Assembly: GCA_041687095.1 (NCBI GenBank)
Contig: JAWLCQ010000113.1
Location: 1-15,847 of the forward strand
From: JAWLCQ01 sp041687095
GTDB lineage: Bacteria > Planctomycetota > Phycisphaerae > SM23-33
Direction: 5' to 3'
Length of the DNA: 15,847 bases
Positions within the stretch are counted from its first letter, which is position 1; every line of letters starts with the position of its first letter. The notes under the pieces were generated by a model. The model was not told the DNA's origin. It made no database searches and worked only from the letters and a program-made list of their open reading frames with translations. Below, in pieces: positions 6,264 to 13,580 of this stretch. Made by a program: the position numbers and the translations under genes.

Positions 6264-6596
6264 ATGGCGAAACGCAAGAGCATCCTGATCCTGTGCCCGG
6301 AGCACTCGGTGCTCGTCGGGGGCGACTACGAGTGCGACGAGCGCGGGCAGTACCGCCTGGGGGCGCAGGGCGAGTTCGTCCTGCGGCGGGTGGAGTGCTC
6401 GCAGTACGGCGGGCGGTGCGCCCAGACGCTGTGCGCCCTGCACCGCTACAACCGCGGGGGGCCGCTCACGTGGTTCCCCGAACGGATCCTCGCCGCCCCC
6501 GGGTCCGGGCCGCGCAAACACGCCGCCCCCCGCCCCGCTCCGCCCCGTCCCGCCCCGCCGGCCCCCGCCACGGCGACGCTGTTTATCGAGGCGTGA
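6264..6596 (+). CDS. Small Cys/His-containing hypothetical protein
   Basis: A 110-aa product starting MAKRKSILILCPEHSVLVGG. I do not recognise it. Cys and His residues come in an organised set: CPEH (11-14), DYECDE (around 22-27), VECSQYGGRC (around 45-54) and QTLCALHRYNRG (56-67). Seven Cys/His positions within about 55 residues suggest a small zinc-binding or redox-stabilised fold (inference). The rest of the body is compact and charged (GQYRLGAQGEFVLRR), and the last 30 residues are a low-complexity Pro/Ala tail ending ATLFIEA. The frame is open upstream to 6093, but that part has GC-rich noise composition and the ATG at 6264 begins the protein-like sequence. No Shine-Dalgarno sequence is visible. 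It is divergent from the HD-GYP gene and lies 70 bp before the transaldolase gene on the same strand. Confidence 0.65.
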   Translation: MAKRKSILILCPEHSVLVGGDYECDERGQYRLGAQGEFVLRRVECSQYGGRCAQTLCALHRYNRGGPLTWFPERILAAPGSGPRKHAAPRPAPPRPAPPAPATATLFIEA

Positions 6597-6613
6597 GCCC
6601 CTGCCGCCGCGCA

Positions 6614-6660
6614 TACAATAACGCGGAGGGCGGGATTCGTCCGCCCGTGGCAGAAAGGAC
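6614..6660 (+). promoter_or_regulatory. Possible promoter -10 and 5'-UTR hairpin before the transaldolase gene
   Basis: TACAAT (6614-6619) matches the sigma70 -10 at five of six positions, but no convincing -35 lies 17 bp upstream. A small hairpin, GGGCGG-N7-CCGCCC (6628-6646), follows, and AAAGGA (6655-6660) is the ribosome-binding site, 6 nt before the ATG. Confidence 0.35.
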
Positions 6661-6666
6661 CTACCC

Positions 6667-7941
6667 ATGACCGTACTCGCCGCCAACTCCCCTGGGGCGG
6701 ACCAGGTGCGGGAGTTCATCCTGCGCGACTTCCACCCCCACTACGGCGAACTCGCCGACACCTTCCCCTCCGACCCCGTCTGGGCCCGCCTGCAGGAGAT
6801 GGGGACCGAGCTGTGGCTGGACACGGGCTCGATCGCGGAGGCCCGCGAGATCTGGACCCGCGAGTTCACCGCACTGACGACCAACAACACGCTCCTCAAC
6901 ACCGAGGTCCAGCAGGGCACGTACGACGAACTCATCCCCGAGGCGGCGAGGCTGCTGCGCGGGCTGGGCCTGGGGGGGCGGGACCTGGAGCTGGAGCTGG
7001 CCTTCGTCCTCAACGCCGTCCACGCCCTCAAGCTCGTCGAGGCCTTCGACGCCTTCGTCTCCGTCGAGGAGCACACCGACCTGGCCGACGACCTCGACGC
7101 CGCCGTCGAGGTCGCCCGGCGGTACCACGCGATCTGCCCCAAGCGGTTCATCGTCAAGCTGCCCTTCACGGCCGCGGGGCTGCTGGCGACGCGGCGGCTG
7201 AGCTTCGAGGGGATCCCGGTGAACCACACGCTGGGGTTCTCGGCGCGGCAGAACTACGTGATCTCCCGCCTCGCCCGCCCGCGGTTCGCCAACGTGTTCA
7301 TGGGGCGGCTCGGCAGCTTCGTCGCCGACAACGACCTGGGCGACGGGGCGCTGGTGGGCGAGAAGACGACACTGGCGTCGCAGCGGCTGGTGATGGAACT
7401 CAAGCGGACGGAGGGCACGCCCACGCGGCAGATCGGGGCGAGCTTCCGCTCGGGCGAGCAGGTGCGGGACCTCGTGGGCATCGACGTGATGACCATGCCC
7501 CCGAAGGTGGCGCGGCAGTTCCTGGGCCTGGGCCTCACGGCGGGGCAGCTCGACGACCGCGTACACGCCCGCTACAAGCCCGGGGTGCGCCCGGACGTGG
7601 ACCGCCGCGCCACCGGCCTCCACACGCTGTGGGACCTCAACGCGGAGATCGTCCGGTGCGTGCGGGCCCTGGAGGACGATAACCTCGACGCGATGGCGCC
7701 CGGGGCGCTCGTGGACGCCTTCGCCGCGCACGAGTGCGGGGACTTCCTGGTGCCCTGGACCGCGGAGCAGGTGCGGCGGAGCAGCGAGGAGGGCAAGATC
7801 CCCAAGCTCGCGAACTGGCGGGAGGACCTGGCGAGCGGCCGGATCGGCCTCGACGCCCTGATGAACCTCGCCGGCCTCAACGCCTTCCGGGCCGACCAGG
7901 CGAAGATGGACGCCAAGGTCCGCCAGGTCGCGGGGGCATAG
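6667..7941 (+). CDS. Transaldolase-family protein
   Basis: A 424-aa cytoplasmic class I aldolase of the transaldolase family, which moves a three-carbon dihydroxyacetone unit through a lysine Schiff base in the non-oxidative pentose phosphate pathway. Diagnostic blocks: LWLDTGS (49-55) with the beta-1 Asp52, TALTTNNTLLN (68-78, equivalent to the TTNPSL motif), FIVKLPFTAAGL (161-172) with expected Schiff-base Lys164, GIPVNHTLGFSARQNY and ANVFMGRLGSFVADN. AAAGGA 6 nt upstream supports the ATG. It is longer than common transaldolases (about 215-370 aa): about 48 residues precede the first strand and a long C-terminal region (about 330-424) follows the barrel. The TTNNT variant and the length leave the donor/acceptor specificity open; fructose-6-phosphate aldolase-like activity is an alternative. 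No other pentose phosphate gene adjoins. It converges on pntB. Confidence 0.85.
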   Translation: MTVLAANSPGADQVREFILRDFHPHYGELADTFPSDPVWARLQEMGTELWLDTGSIAEAREIWTREFTALTTNNTLLNTEVQQGTYDELIPEAARLLRGLGLGGRDLELELAFVLNAVHALKLVEAFDAFVSVEEHTDLADDLDAAVEVARRYHAICPKRFIVKLPFTAAGLLATRRLSFEGIPVNHTLGFSARQNYVISRLARPRFANVFMGRLGSFVADNDLGDGALVGEKTTLASQRLVMELKRTEGTPTRQIGASFRSGEQVRDLVGIDVMTMPPKVARQFLGLGLTAGQLDDRVHARYKPGVRPDVDRRATGLHTLWDLNAEIVRCVRALEDDNLDAMAPGALVDAFAAHECGDFLVPWTAEQVRRSSEEGKIPKLANWREDLASGRIGLDALMNLAGLNAFRADQAKMDAKVRQVAGA

Positions 7942-7988
7942 GCGGCGCGAGAGCTTTCCAGGGCGTTCCCGAACTCGCGGCGGAAACG

Positions 7989-8042
7989 CCTCTCCCCACG
8001 GGGAGAGGCGCCCGAGCGCAGCGAGGGCGGTGAGGGGGCCCT
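7989..8042 (+). repeat. 54-bp palindrome-headed dispersed repeat, copy 2
   Basis: Palindrome CCTCTCCCCACGGGGAGAGG (7989-8008), followed by CGCCCGAGCGCAGCGAGGGC and GGTGAGGGGGCCC. The copy at 15787 differs at only a few positions over 54 bp. It lies between convergent genes. Confidence 0.85.
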
Positions 8043-8124
8043 GGGACAACCGGGACGGGTACGAACTTGCAGGCAATCGGTCTGCGAGTTCGTCAGCCAC
8101 GGGTGCGCGGGGCTCCCCCTCATC

Positions 8125-8160
8125 TGTCGCTGCGCGACATCTTCTCCCCCGGGGGAGAAG
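8125..8160. repeat. Double hairpin between the transaldolase gene and pntB
   Basis: TGTCGC-TGC-GCGACA (8125-8139) is followed at once by the perfect 20-bp palindrome CTTCTCCCCCGGGGGAGAAG (8141-8160), ending 8 bp before the pntB stop codon. It may end transcription in both directions, though there is no T-tract, or it may be another REP-like element. Confidence 0.7.
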
Positions 8161-8168
8161 GGTCTTCG

Positions 8169-9578
8169 CTACGCTTCGCGGCAGGCGGCGATGAGGTCGG
8201 TGACGGTTTTCTTGGCGTCCCCGAAGAGCATGACGGTGTTGTCGGCGTAGAAGAGTTCGTTGTCGACCCCTGCGAAGCCCGGGCGGAGGGAGCGTTTGCA
8301 GACCATCACGGTGCGGGCCTTATCCACGTCCAGGATCGGCATGCCGAAGATGGGCGAGGCCTGGTCCCAGCGGGCGGCGGGGTTGACGACGTCGTTGGCC
8401 CCGATGACGAGGACGGCGTCGCTGCGCTCGAACTCGGGGTTGATCTCGTCCATGTCCAGGAGCTTCTCGTAGGGAATCTCGGCTTCGGCGAGGAGGACGT
8501 TCATATGACCGGGCATGCGCCCCGCCACCGGATGGATGCCGAACTTCACCGTCACGCCCCGTTCCTCGAGGACGTAGGTGAGTTCCTTGATGGCGTGCTG
8601 CGCCTGCGCGACGGCCATGCCGTACCCGGGCACGATGACGATCTGCGCGGCGTTGACGAGGGTCTGGGCGGCGTCCTCGGCGGTCCAACTGGTGACGCGG
8701 CGCTCCTCGGTCCCGGCCGGTCCGGCCGCGGCGGTCGCCCCCACCGCCCCGAACAGCACGTTGGCGAGCGAGCGGTTCATGGCCACGCACATCAGCCGCG
8801 TGAGGATCAGCCCCGACGCCCCCACCAGCGACCCGGCGATGATGAGCCCGGCGTTCTGCAGGACGAACCCCGTCGCGGCGGCGGCGAGGCCCGAGTAGCT
8901 GTTCAGCAGCGAGATGACCACCGGCATGTCCGCCCCGCCGATGGGGATCACGAACAGCACCCCCAGAACGACGGAGAGCACGGAGATCGGGATCACCAGC
9001 CACCGCAGGTGCGGGTAGAGGCCCCACAGCACGATCAGGCCCACGACGACGGCGAACAGGACGAGGTTCACGACCTTCTGCATCGGGAACGTGACGGGGC
9101 GCCCGGAGATGACCACCTCCTGCAGCTTGGCGAAGGCGATGATCGAGCCGGTGAACGTCACCCACCCGATGAGCGAGCTGATGCCCGTCGTGACGGCCGG
9201 GCCCACCGCGCCCCGCAGGGCGATCGCCGGGACCGCCCAGATGAACGCCAGCACCACCAACGCCGACGCCAGCCCCCCCAGGCCGTTGAAGACCGCCACC
9301 ATCTGCGGCATGGCGGTCATCTTCACCGTCAGCGCCAGGTACGCCCCGATGGCCGATCCGGCGACCAGGCCGATCAGCAGGCTCGTCCACGTGATGCGGT
9401 CCGACGCCACCAGCGTGAAGACGATGGCGATGAGCATCCCGATCGCCCCCAGCAGGTTGCCCCGCCGGGCGGTGCGGTAGTCGGCCATGAACTTCAGGGC
9501 AAGGATGAACAGGATCGCCGCCGCGAGGTACGCAAACCTCGCCAGCACGTCCCACGTCGCGTCCGTGATGGCCAGCAT
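8169..9578 (-). CDS. pntB: NAD(P) transhydrogenase subunit beta
   Basis: The beta subunit of proton-translocating transhydrogenase couples hydride transfer between NAD(H) and NADP(H) to proton movement across the inner membrane. The 469-aa protein has the full family length. Its membrane domain (1 to about 285) has eight to nine helices. The NADP-binding dIII domain (about 295-469) carries VPGYGMAVAQAQ (316-327), GRMPGHMNVLLAEA (353-366), VIGANDVVNPAA (391-402) and CKRSLRPGFAG (427-437), where Lys428-Arg429-Ser430 matches the NADP 2'-phosphate loop. Asn226 in LLNSYSG fits the conserved channel Asn. The residue that appears to align with E. coli beta-His91 is Asn98 (VFNGLGG). The ATG at 9578 is preceded by GGAGG with good spacing. 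It is the last gene of the pnt operon, 11 bp after pntAB. Longer upstream readings of this frame run through pntAB and are not real. Confidence 0.96.
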   Translation of the reverse strand: MLAITDATWDVLARFAYLAAAILFILALKFMADYRTARRGNLLGAIGMLIAIVFTLVASDRITWTSLLIGLVAGSAIGAYLALTVKMTAMPQMVAVFNGLGGLASALVVLAFIWAVPAIALRGAVGPAVTTGISSLIGWVTFTGSIIAFAKLQEVVISGRPVTFPMQKVVNLVLFAVVVGLIVLWGLYPHLRWLVIPISVLSVVLGVLFVIPIGGADMPVVISLLNSYSGLAAAATGFVLQNAGLIIAGSLVGASGLILTRLMCVAMNRSLANVLFGAVGATAAAGPAGTEERRVTSWTAEDAAQTLVNAAQIVIVPGYGMAVAQAQHAIKELTYVLEERGVTVKFGIHPVAGRMPGHMNVLLAEAEIPYEKLLDMDEINPEFERSDAVLVIGANDVVNPAARWDQASPIFGMPILDVDKARTVMVCKRSLRPGFAGVDNELFYADNTVMLFGDAKKTVTDLIAACREA

Positions 9579-9589
9579 GGGCGGTCCTC

Positions 9590-9874
9590 CTATTCCTTCT
9601 TCCTCGGGGCCTTGAACATCTTCAGCATGCGGTCGGTCACCAGGTATCCGCCCACCACGTTCACCATCGCCGCCGCCACCGCCACCGTGCCCAGGACGTA
9701 CCCGAGCCACCCGGGGAGCATGACGGCCGTCAGCGCCCCGATGATGGTGATGCCGCTGATGGCGTTGGACCCGCTCATGAGCGGGGTGTGCAACTGCGTG
9801 GGGACCCTGGTGATGATCTCGAACCCCAGCCACATGGCCAGGACGAGGATGATGATCAGCGTGGTGGGGTCCAT
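9590..9874 (-). CDS. pntAB: NAD(P) transhydrogenase alpha subunit, membrane part
   Basis: A 94-aa integral membrane protein equivalent to the C-terminal membrane segment of the one-piece alpha subunit of E. coli. It has three hydrophobic helices (about 5-20, 37-54 and 57-77), the first preceded by MDPTT. The typical TPLMSGSNAISGI stretch (30-42) sits between the first two. It ends in a basic tail, RMLKMFKAPRKKE. It forms part of the proton channel with PntB. Its ATG follows the pntAA stop codon by one base, indicating translational coupling. The split alpha subunit is the arrangement known from Rhodospirillum rubrum and other bacteria. Confidence 0.95.
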   Translation of the reverse strand: MDPTTLIIILVLAMWLGFEIITRVPTQLHTPLMSGSNAISGITIIGALTAVMLPGWLGYVLGTVAVAAAMVNVVGGYLVTDRMLKMFKAPRKKE

Positions 9875-9875
9875 G

Positions 9876-11000
9876 TCAGCCCTCGCTCCTTCCCATCGCC
9901 TTGAGGGTCGGGGGGTGGACGATGCGGCCCTGGTGGGTGATGAGCGTCCCGGCGATGATCTCGTTTTCCATGTTCAGGCTCAGCGCGCCCTCGTGGACGA
10001 TCTCCTTGAGGTAGGCCTCGACGTTGCGGGAGAACATCTCGCTGGCGTGGATGGGCAGGTCGGCGGGCAGGTTCGTGGGGCCCAGGATCGTCACCCCCCC
10101 GTGCTGGACGACCTCGTCGGGGCGCGTGAGCGTGCAGTTGCCCCCCATCCCCGCCGCCAGGTCCACCACGACCGATCCGCCCTTCATGTCGGCGACCATG
10201 GCCTCGGTGAGGAGCACGGGCGCGGGGCGGCCCGGGATGAGGGCGGTCGTCACGATCAGGTCCGACGCCTTCACGTGCGGGGCGAGGATCTCCTGCTCCT
10301 GGCGGTAGAAGGCCTCCCCGAGGTCGGCCGCGTACCCCCCGGCCGCCTCGGCGGAGTGGTCGACCTCCAGGGGGGCGAACTTGGCCCCCAGGGACTCGAC
10401 CTGCTCGCGGGCGGCGGGGCGGACGTCCACCCCGGTGACGATGGCCCCGATGCGCTTGGCGGTGGCGATGGCCTGCAGGCCGGCGACCCCGGCCCCGATG
10501 ACCAGCACGCCGGCCGGGCGGATCGTGCCTGCGGCGGTCATGAGCATGGGGATCATCTTGCGCAAGTGTCCGGCCCCCAGGAGCACCGCCCGGTAGCCCG
10601 CCACGGTGGACATGCTGGACAGCACGTCCATGGACTGCGCCCGCGTGATGCGGGGGATCACGTCCAACGCCATCGCCGTCACGTTCGCCCCCGCCAGGCG
10701 GTCCATCAGCTCGTGGTTCACCAACGGGCCGAGGATCGCCACGAGGACCTTCCCCTCGGGCAGTTCCCCGCTCGATCCGTGGATGCGGACGAAGAGGTCG
10801 GCGGCGCGGAGGGCCTCGGGCTCGTCCGTCACGCGCGCCCCGGCGGCCTCGTACTCGGCGTCGGGGTGCAGGGATCCCTCGCCCGCCCCGCGCTGCACCA
10901 CCACCTCGAGCCCGCTCTGCACCAGCCGCCGCACCGCCGCCGGGATCAGCGCGACGCGCGTCTCCCCCGGCACGGATTCCTTGTACAGCGCCAGTCTCAT
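9876..11000 (-). CDS. pntAA: NAD(P) transhydrogenase alpha subunit, NAD-binding part
   Basis: A soluble dI component that binds NAD(H) on the cytoplasmic face of the complex. The 374-aa product begins MRLALYKESVPGETRVALIP, as in the alanine dehydrogenase/PNT N-terminal domain. RAQSMDVLSSMSTVAGYRAV (120-139) is the mobile dI loop region. VLVIGAGVAGLQA (165-177) is the Rossmann glycine motif, followed by VDVR (191-194), whose Asp192 should hold the adenine ribose. VVVDLAAGMGGN and FSRNVEAYLKEIV complete the domain. It stops before the membrane segment, which pntAB encodes separately. I chose the ATG at 11000 because GAGGA lies 4 nt upstream and upstream codons in this frame are not family-like. 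It is the first gene of the operon. Alanine dehydrogenase is excluded by the adjacent pntAB and pntB. Confidence 0.96.
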   Translation of the reverse strand: MRLALYKESVPGETRVALIPAAVRRLVQSGLEVVVQRGAGEGSLHPDAEYEAAGARVTDEPEALRAADLFVRIHGSSGELPEGKVLVAILGPLVNHELMDRLAGANVTAMALDVIPRITRAQSMDVLSSMSTVAGYRAVLLGAGHLRKMIPMLMTAAGTIRPAGVLVIGAGVAGLQAIATAKRIGAIVTGVDVRPAAREQVESLGAKFAPLEVDHSAEAAGGYAADLGEAFYRQEQEILAPHVKASDLIVTTALIPGRPAPVLLTEAMVADMKGGSVVVDLAAGMGGNCTLTRPDEVVQHGGVTILGPTNLPADLPIHASEMFSRNVEAYLKEIVHEGALSLNMENEIIAGTLITHQGRIVHPPTLKAMGRSEG

Positions 11001-11052
11001 GGCGTCCTCGCTTTCCGATCTCGTTCCCGGACCGACCCTTGGGGTCCGAATC

Positions 11053-11058
11053 ATTGTA
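11053..11058 (-). promoter_or_regulatory. Possible -10 box of the pnt operon
   Basis: Minus-strand TACAAT (11058-11053), 52 bp before the pntAA start and just beyond the T-rich end of the upstream gene's terminator. It is the same hexamer as in front of the transaldolase gene. No good -35 is visible. Confidence 0.35.
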
Positions 11059-11067
11059 GGCCCCGGG

Positions 11068-11115
11068 AAAACACAAAAGGGGCGGCCGAGGCATCGAATT
11101 GCCTCGGCCGCCCCT
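11068..11115 (-). terminator. Strong intrinsic terminator of the HEAT-repeat gene
   Basis: A perfect 16-bp stem (11115-11100 with 11093-11078; core GGGGCGGCCGAGGC) and a 6-nt loop. On the minus strand it is followed by the T-rich run TTTTGTGTTTT. It lies about 40 bp beyond the stop of the leftward gene and is the clearest terminator in the window. Confidence 0.92.
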
Positions 11116-11153
11116 GGAGGGCTCTGCGTTCCGCCGCTTGGGCGGGATCGGAC

Positions 11154-13370
11154 TTACTTCGCCGTGGGGGCCGTATCCACGATCAGCGAGCGGACGCGCT
11201 CGCTGGGGAGGTTCAGGGCCCCGAGGAGCTGGGCGGCGGCGTCGCGGATGGCGGGGGCGCCGCTGCCGTTGACGGTCTCTACGACGGCCTGGCCCTGGGC
11301 GTCGGTGAGCATGTTCCCGAACAGCCGGACGGACTCGGTGGCGGCCCCGAAGGCCCCGACGCGGATGGCCTCATCGGCCTGCTCGTCGAGGGCCTTGGCG
11401 GCGAGGGCCTGCTGGGCGGCGGGCAGGTTGATGACGGCGAGGGCGCCGGCCCCGGCGAGCTGGACGGCGGCGGTATCGGCGGCGAGCAGCTCGGCCATGG
11501 CGGCGGTGGCGTCCTTGATCTCGAACACCGTCGTCCTGGTCGTGCCCAGGAGGCGGACGGCGTTGGCGGCGTCGATGGCCCACTGGGCGGCGCGGTCCTC
11601 GGTCATGTCCGCCCCGCGGACGACCTCGACGGCCTGCTGGACGGCGGCCTGGACGTCCTGGTCGGTGGCGTTGGAGGGCAGGACGCTGATGCGCGGGGCG
11701 TCGGGGACGCTCTCACGCTCGGTGGGGATGACGATGGCGGCCGAGCCGATGAGGACGGCTTCCATCTGGAGGCGGCTGAGGATCTCGCGGGGGTTGTTCA
11801 CCTGGGCGAGGACGAGCAGGTCGATCCCGCTGGTCTGCCGCGCCTGGATGAGGGCGTCCTGGAGGAGGTCGGTGTGAATGACGTCGAAGCCCATGTCCCG
11901 CAGGACGGCCTTGACGCGGTTGCCGGTATCCTGGTTGCCGCTGACGACGACCGCGCGGGCGGTGCCGGCGAGGCGGGCGGCGTCGTTGAGGGCGGGGATC
12001 ACCAGGTCCTTGCCGTTGAACGACTCCTGCGGCAGGGCGTGGGCGAGGGACAGGCCCGCCAGGAGGCGGACCTTGAGTTCGGGGTAGGTCAGGGCCTGGA
12101 CGAGCGGCTGGGCGCCCCCGGGCAGGGGCTGCACGAGCGAGGGGGCCCCGGCGGTGTTGGCGAGGGCCCCGATGGCCCCGTAGGCGACGGGGGTGTTGCG
12201 GTCATCGAGGGCGCGGGCGAGCACGTCCTGCTGGAACCGGGCCCCGGCGGCGAGCATGTAGAAGTCGGCCCCGCGGAGGTCGTCCCGCCACGTCGGGTCC
12301 TCGACGCCCTCGGGCCAGTTCGCCTGCTTGTTGAGGATCGCCGACAGCCAGATCGGCACGGCCGCCTCGAGCTGGGGGTTGTTCTGCAGGGCGATGCGGG
12401 CGTAGCGCATGGCGTAGATGTCGCAGAGGGCCTGGCGGGGGACGGTGCGGTAGGTCACGCCGAGTTCGTTCTCCCAGTACCAGACGTTGGCGAGTTCGTA
12501 CCGCGCGTCGGGCTGGAGGGAGTCGTCGCTGTAGTAGTACTTGACGGCCCAGTCGTAGTAGAGTTCGGCGAGGGGCTTTTCGAGGGCCTGCTCCCCGGCG
12601 GTGGCGATGAGGGCGGAGCGGGCGGCGTCGCGGACGGCATCGACGATGCCGGGGCGCTCCAGCAGCTCCTTCAGCCGCGGGGCCGCGTGCGGATACCCGA
12701 TCCGGCCCAGCGCCGACGCGAGGATCCGCTGGAGCATGGGGTCATCGGTCTGGAGGGCGACGGCCATGGGGCGGACGGCGTCGCGGCCCATGCGGGGCAG
12801 GACGGTGACGATGCGGTCCTTGATGATCTTCGAGGCGCTCGGGTCCCGGAGCCGGGCGATCATCTGCGGCATGGCGTACTCGCCGCTGGTGATGAGGCGG
12901 CGGGAGGCGGCGGTGTACTCGCTGAGGTTCCCGCCCAGTTGCTCGATGCTGCGGGCGATCTGGTCGGGGTCCGCCCGGTGCCCCTCGTAGCCGCTCTCGA
13001 TGAGGGAGAGGATCCTGCTGGCCTCCTCCCGCATCTCGGGCAGGCGGGAGGCGCGGATGAGTTCGTTGCGCGAGCCCGGGTAGGTGATGGACATGCTGTA
13101 GATGTCCCGGTCGGCGTACTCGCCCTGGATGATCTCCTGGGCGAACTTCGCGGCGAGGTCCGGCCGGGCGACCCGGACGTAGTGGATCATGTCCTTCCAG
13201 AGGTCCTCAAGCGTCCGCTCGCCCTCGCGGGCGGTCACGTCACGGGCGACGGGGGCGTCCTCAGAGATCCCGACGGCGTCGACATCCTCCTGCGCGATCA
13301 GCGTGGCCGGAACAACCGCCCACATCCCCAACAGAACCACCGCAAGGACCAGCTTCATGCTTTGCACCAT
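11154..13370 (-). CDS. Secreted HEAT-repeat protein with a receiver-like insert
   Basis: A 738-aa exported protein. Residues 5-26 (MKLVLAVVLLGMWAVVPATL) form a signal peptide with likely cleavage near ATLIA-Q. Helical HEAT/PBS-lyase-like repeats occupy about 165-260 (MPQMIARLRDPSASK, MLQRILASALGRIGYP) and about 380-465 (DVLARALDDRNTPVAYGAIG). Residues 470-560 differ: RAVVVSGNQDTGNRVKAVLR, MGFDVIHTDLLQDALIQA and IDLLVLAQ have the alternating strand/helix pattern of a response-regulator receiver, but the usual N-terminal acidic pair is missing. A further helical repeat block (about 620-725) ends the protein. A scaffold or protein-binding role is plausible; I cannot name a function. AGGAG 5 nt upstream fixes the ATG at 13370. 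It ends in a strong terminator. The CE7-like gene lies 210 bp upstream on the same strand. Confidence 0.85.
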   Translation of the reverse strand: MVQSMKLVLAVVLLGMWAVVPATLIAQEDVDAVGISEDAPVARDVTAREGERTLEDLWKDMIHYVRVARPDLAAKFAQEIIQGEYADRDIYSMSITYPGSRNELIRASRLPEMREEASRILSLIESGYEGHRADPDQIARSIEQLGGNLSEYTAASRRLITSGEYAMPQMIARLRDPSASKIIKDRIVTVLPRMGRDAVRPMAVALQTDDPMLQRILASALGRIGYPHAAPRLKELLERPGIVDAVRDAARSALIATAGEQALEKPLAELYYDWAVKYYYSDDSLQPDARYELANVWYWENELGVTYRTVPRQALCDIYAMRYARIALQNNPQLEAAVPIWLSAILNKQANWPEGVEDPTWRDDLRGADFYMLAAGARFQQDVLARALDDRNTPVAYGAIGALANTAGAPSLVQPLPGGAQPLVQALTYPELKVRLLAGLSLAHALPQESFNGKDLVIPALNDAARLAGTARAVVVSGNQDTGNRVKAVLRDMGFDVIHTDLLQDALIQARQTSGIDLLVLAQVNNPREILSRLQMEAVLIGSAAIVIPTERESVPDAPRISVLPSNATDQDVQAAVQQAVEVVRGADMTEDRAAQWAIDAANAVRLLGTTRTTVFEIKDATAAMAELLAADTAAVQLAGAGALAVINLPAAQQALAAKALDEQADEAIRVGAFGAATESVRLFGNMLTDAQGQAVVETVNGSGAPAIRDAAAQLLGALNLPSERVRSLIVDTAPTAK

Positions 13371-13479
13371 GGTGTCTCCTACGTTTACTGCAATCCTGCA
13401 CGTCGCTCACCTGGCACGACATTGCCGTGCCCAAGTGGGCCGTCCGCCGCATGGGCGCCGGTGTCGATGGGCGGAACAT

Positions 13480-13508
13480 GGTATGATGGCTATTCGCTTC
13501 GCCCGCAA
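13480..13508 (-). promoter_or_regulatory. Weak promoter candidate for the HEAT-repeat gene
   Basis: Minus-strand TTGCGG (13508-13503), 17-bp spacer, CATACC (13485-13480), about 110 bp before the start codon. The -35 is fair but the -10 matches poorly. A hairpin, GGCACG-N7-CGTGCC (13413-13431), lies between it and the gene. Confidence 0.22.
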
Positions 13509-13580
13509 ACAACCGGCCCAAGCGTCCCTGCGACTATAGGCCCCCCCAAATGCCCTGTCAACAAAATCCCCCCCGAGGGC

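Noticed and set aside
6003..6719. N-terminal extension of the HD-GYP frame to 6719
   Set aside because: It is antisense to the small Cys/His gene and of noise composition; AGGAG correctly spaced from ATG 5996 marks the start.
6661..8100. 479-codon minus-strand ORF opposite the transaldolase gene
   Set aside because: Shadow of a well-supported coding gene, with GC-driven composition.
9579..9833. 85-codon N-terminal extension of pntB
   Set aside because: It overlaps pntAB out of frame; GGAGG and a family-like start place the beginning at 9578.
13545..13580. Intrinsic terminator after the CE7-like gene
   Set aside because: Only a 5-bp GCCCT/AGGGC stem with a long loop and no proper T-tract.
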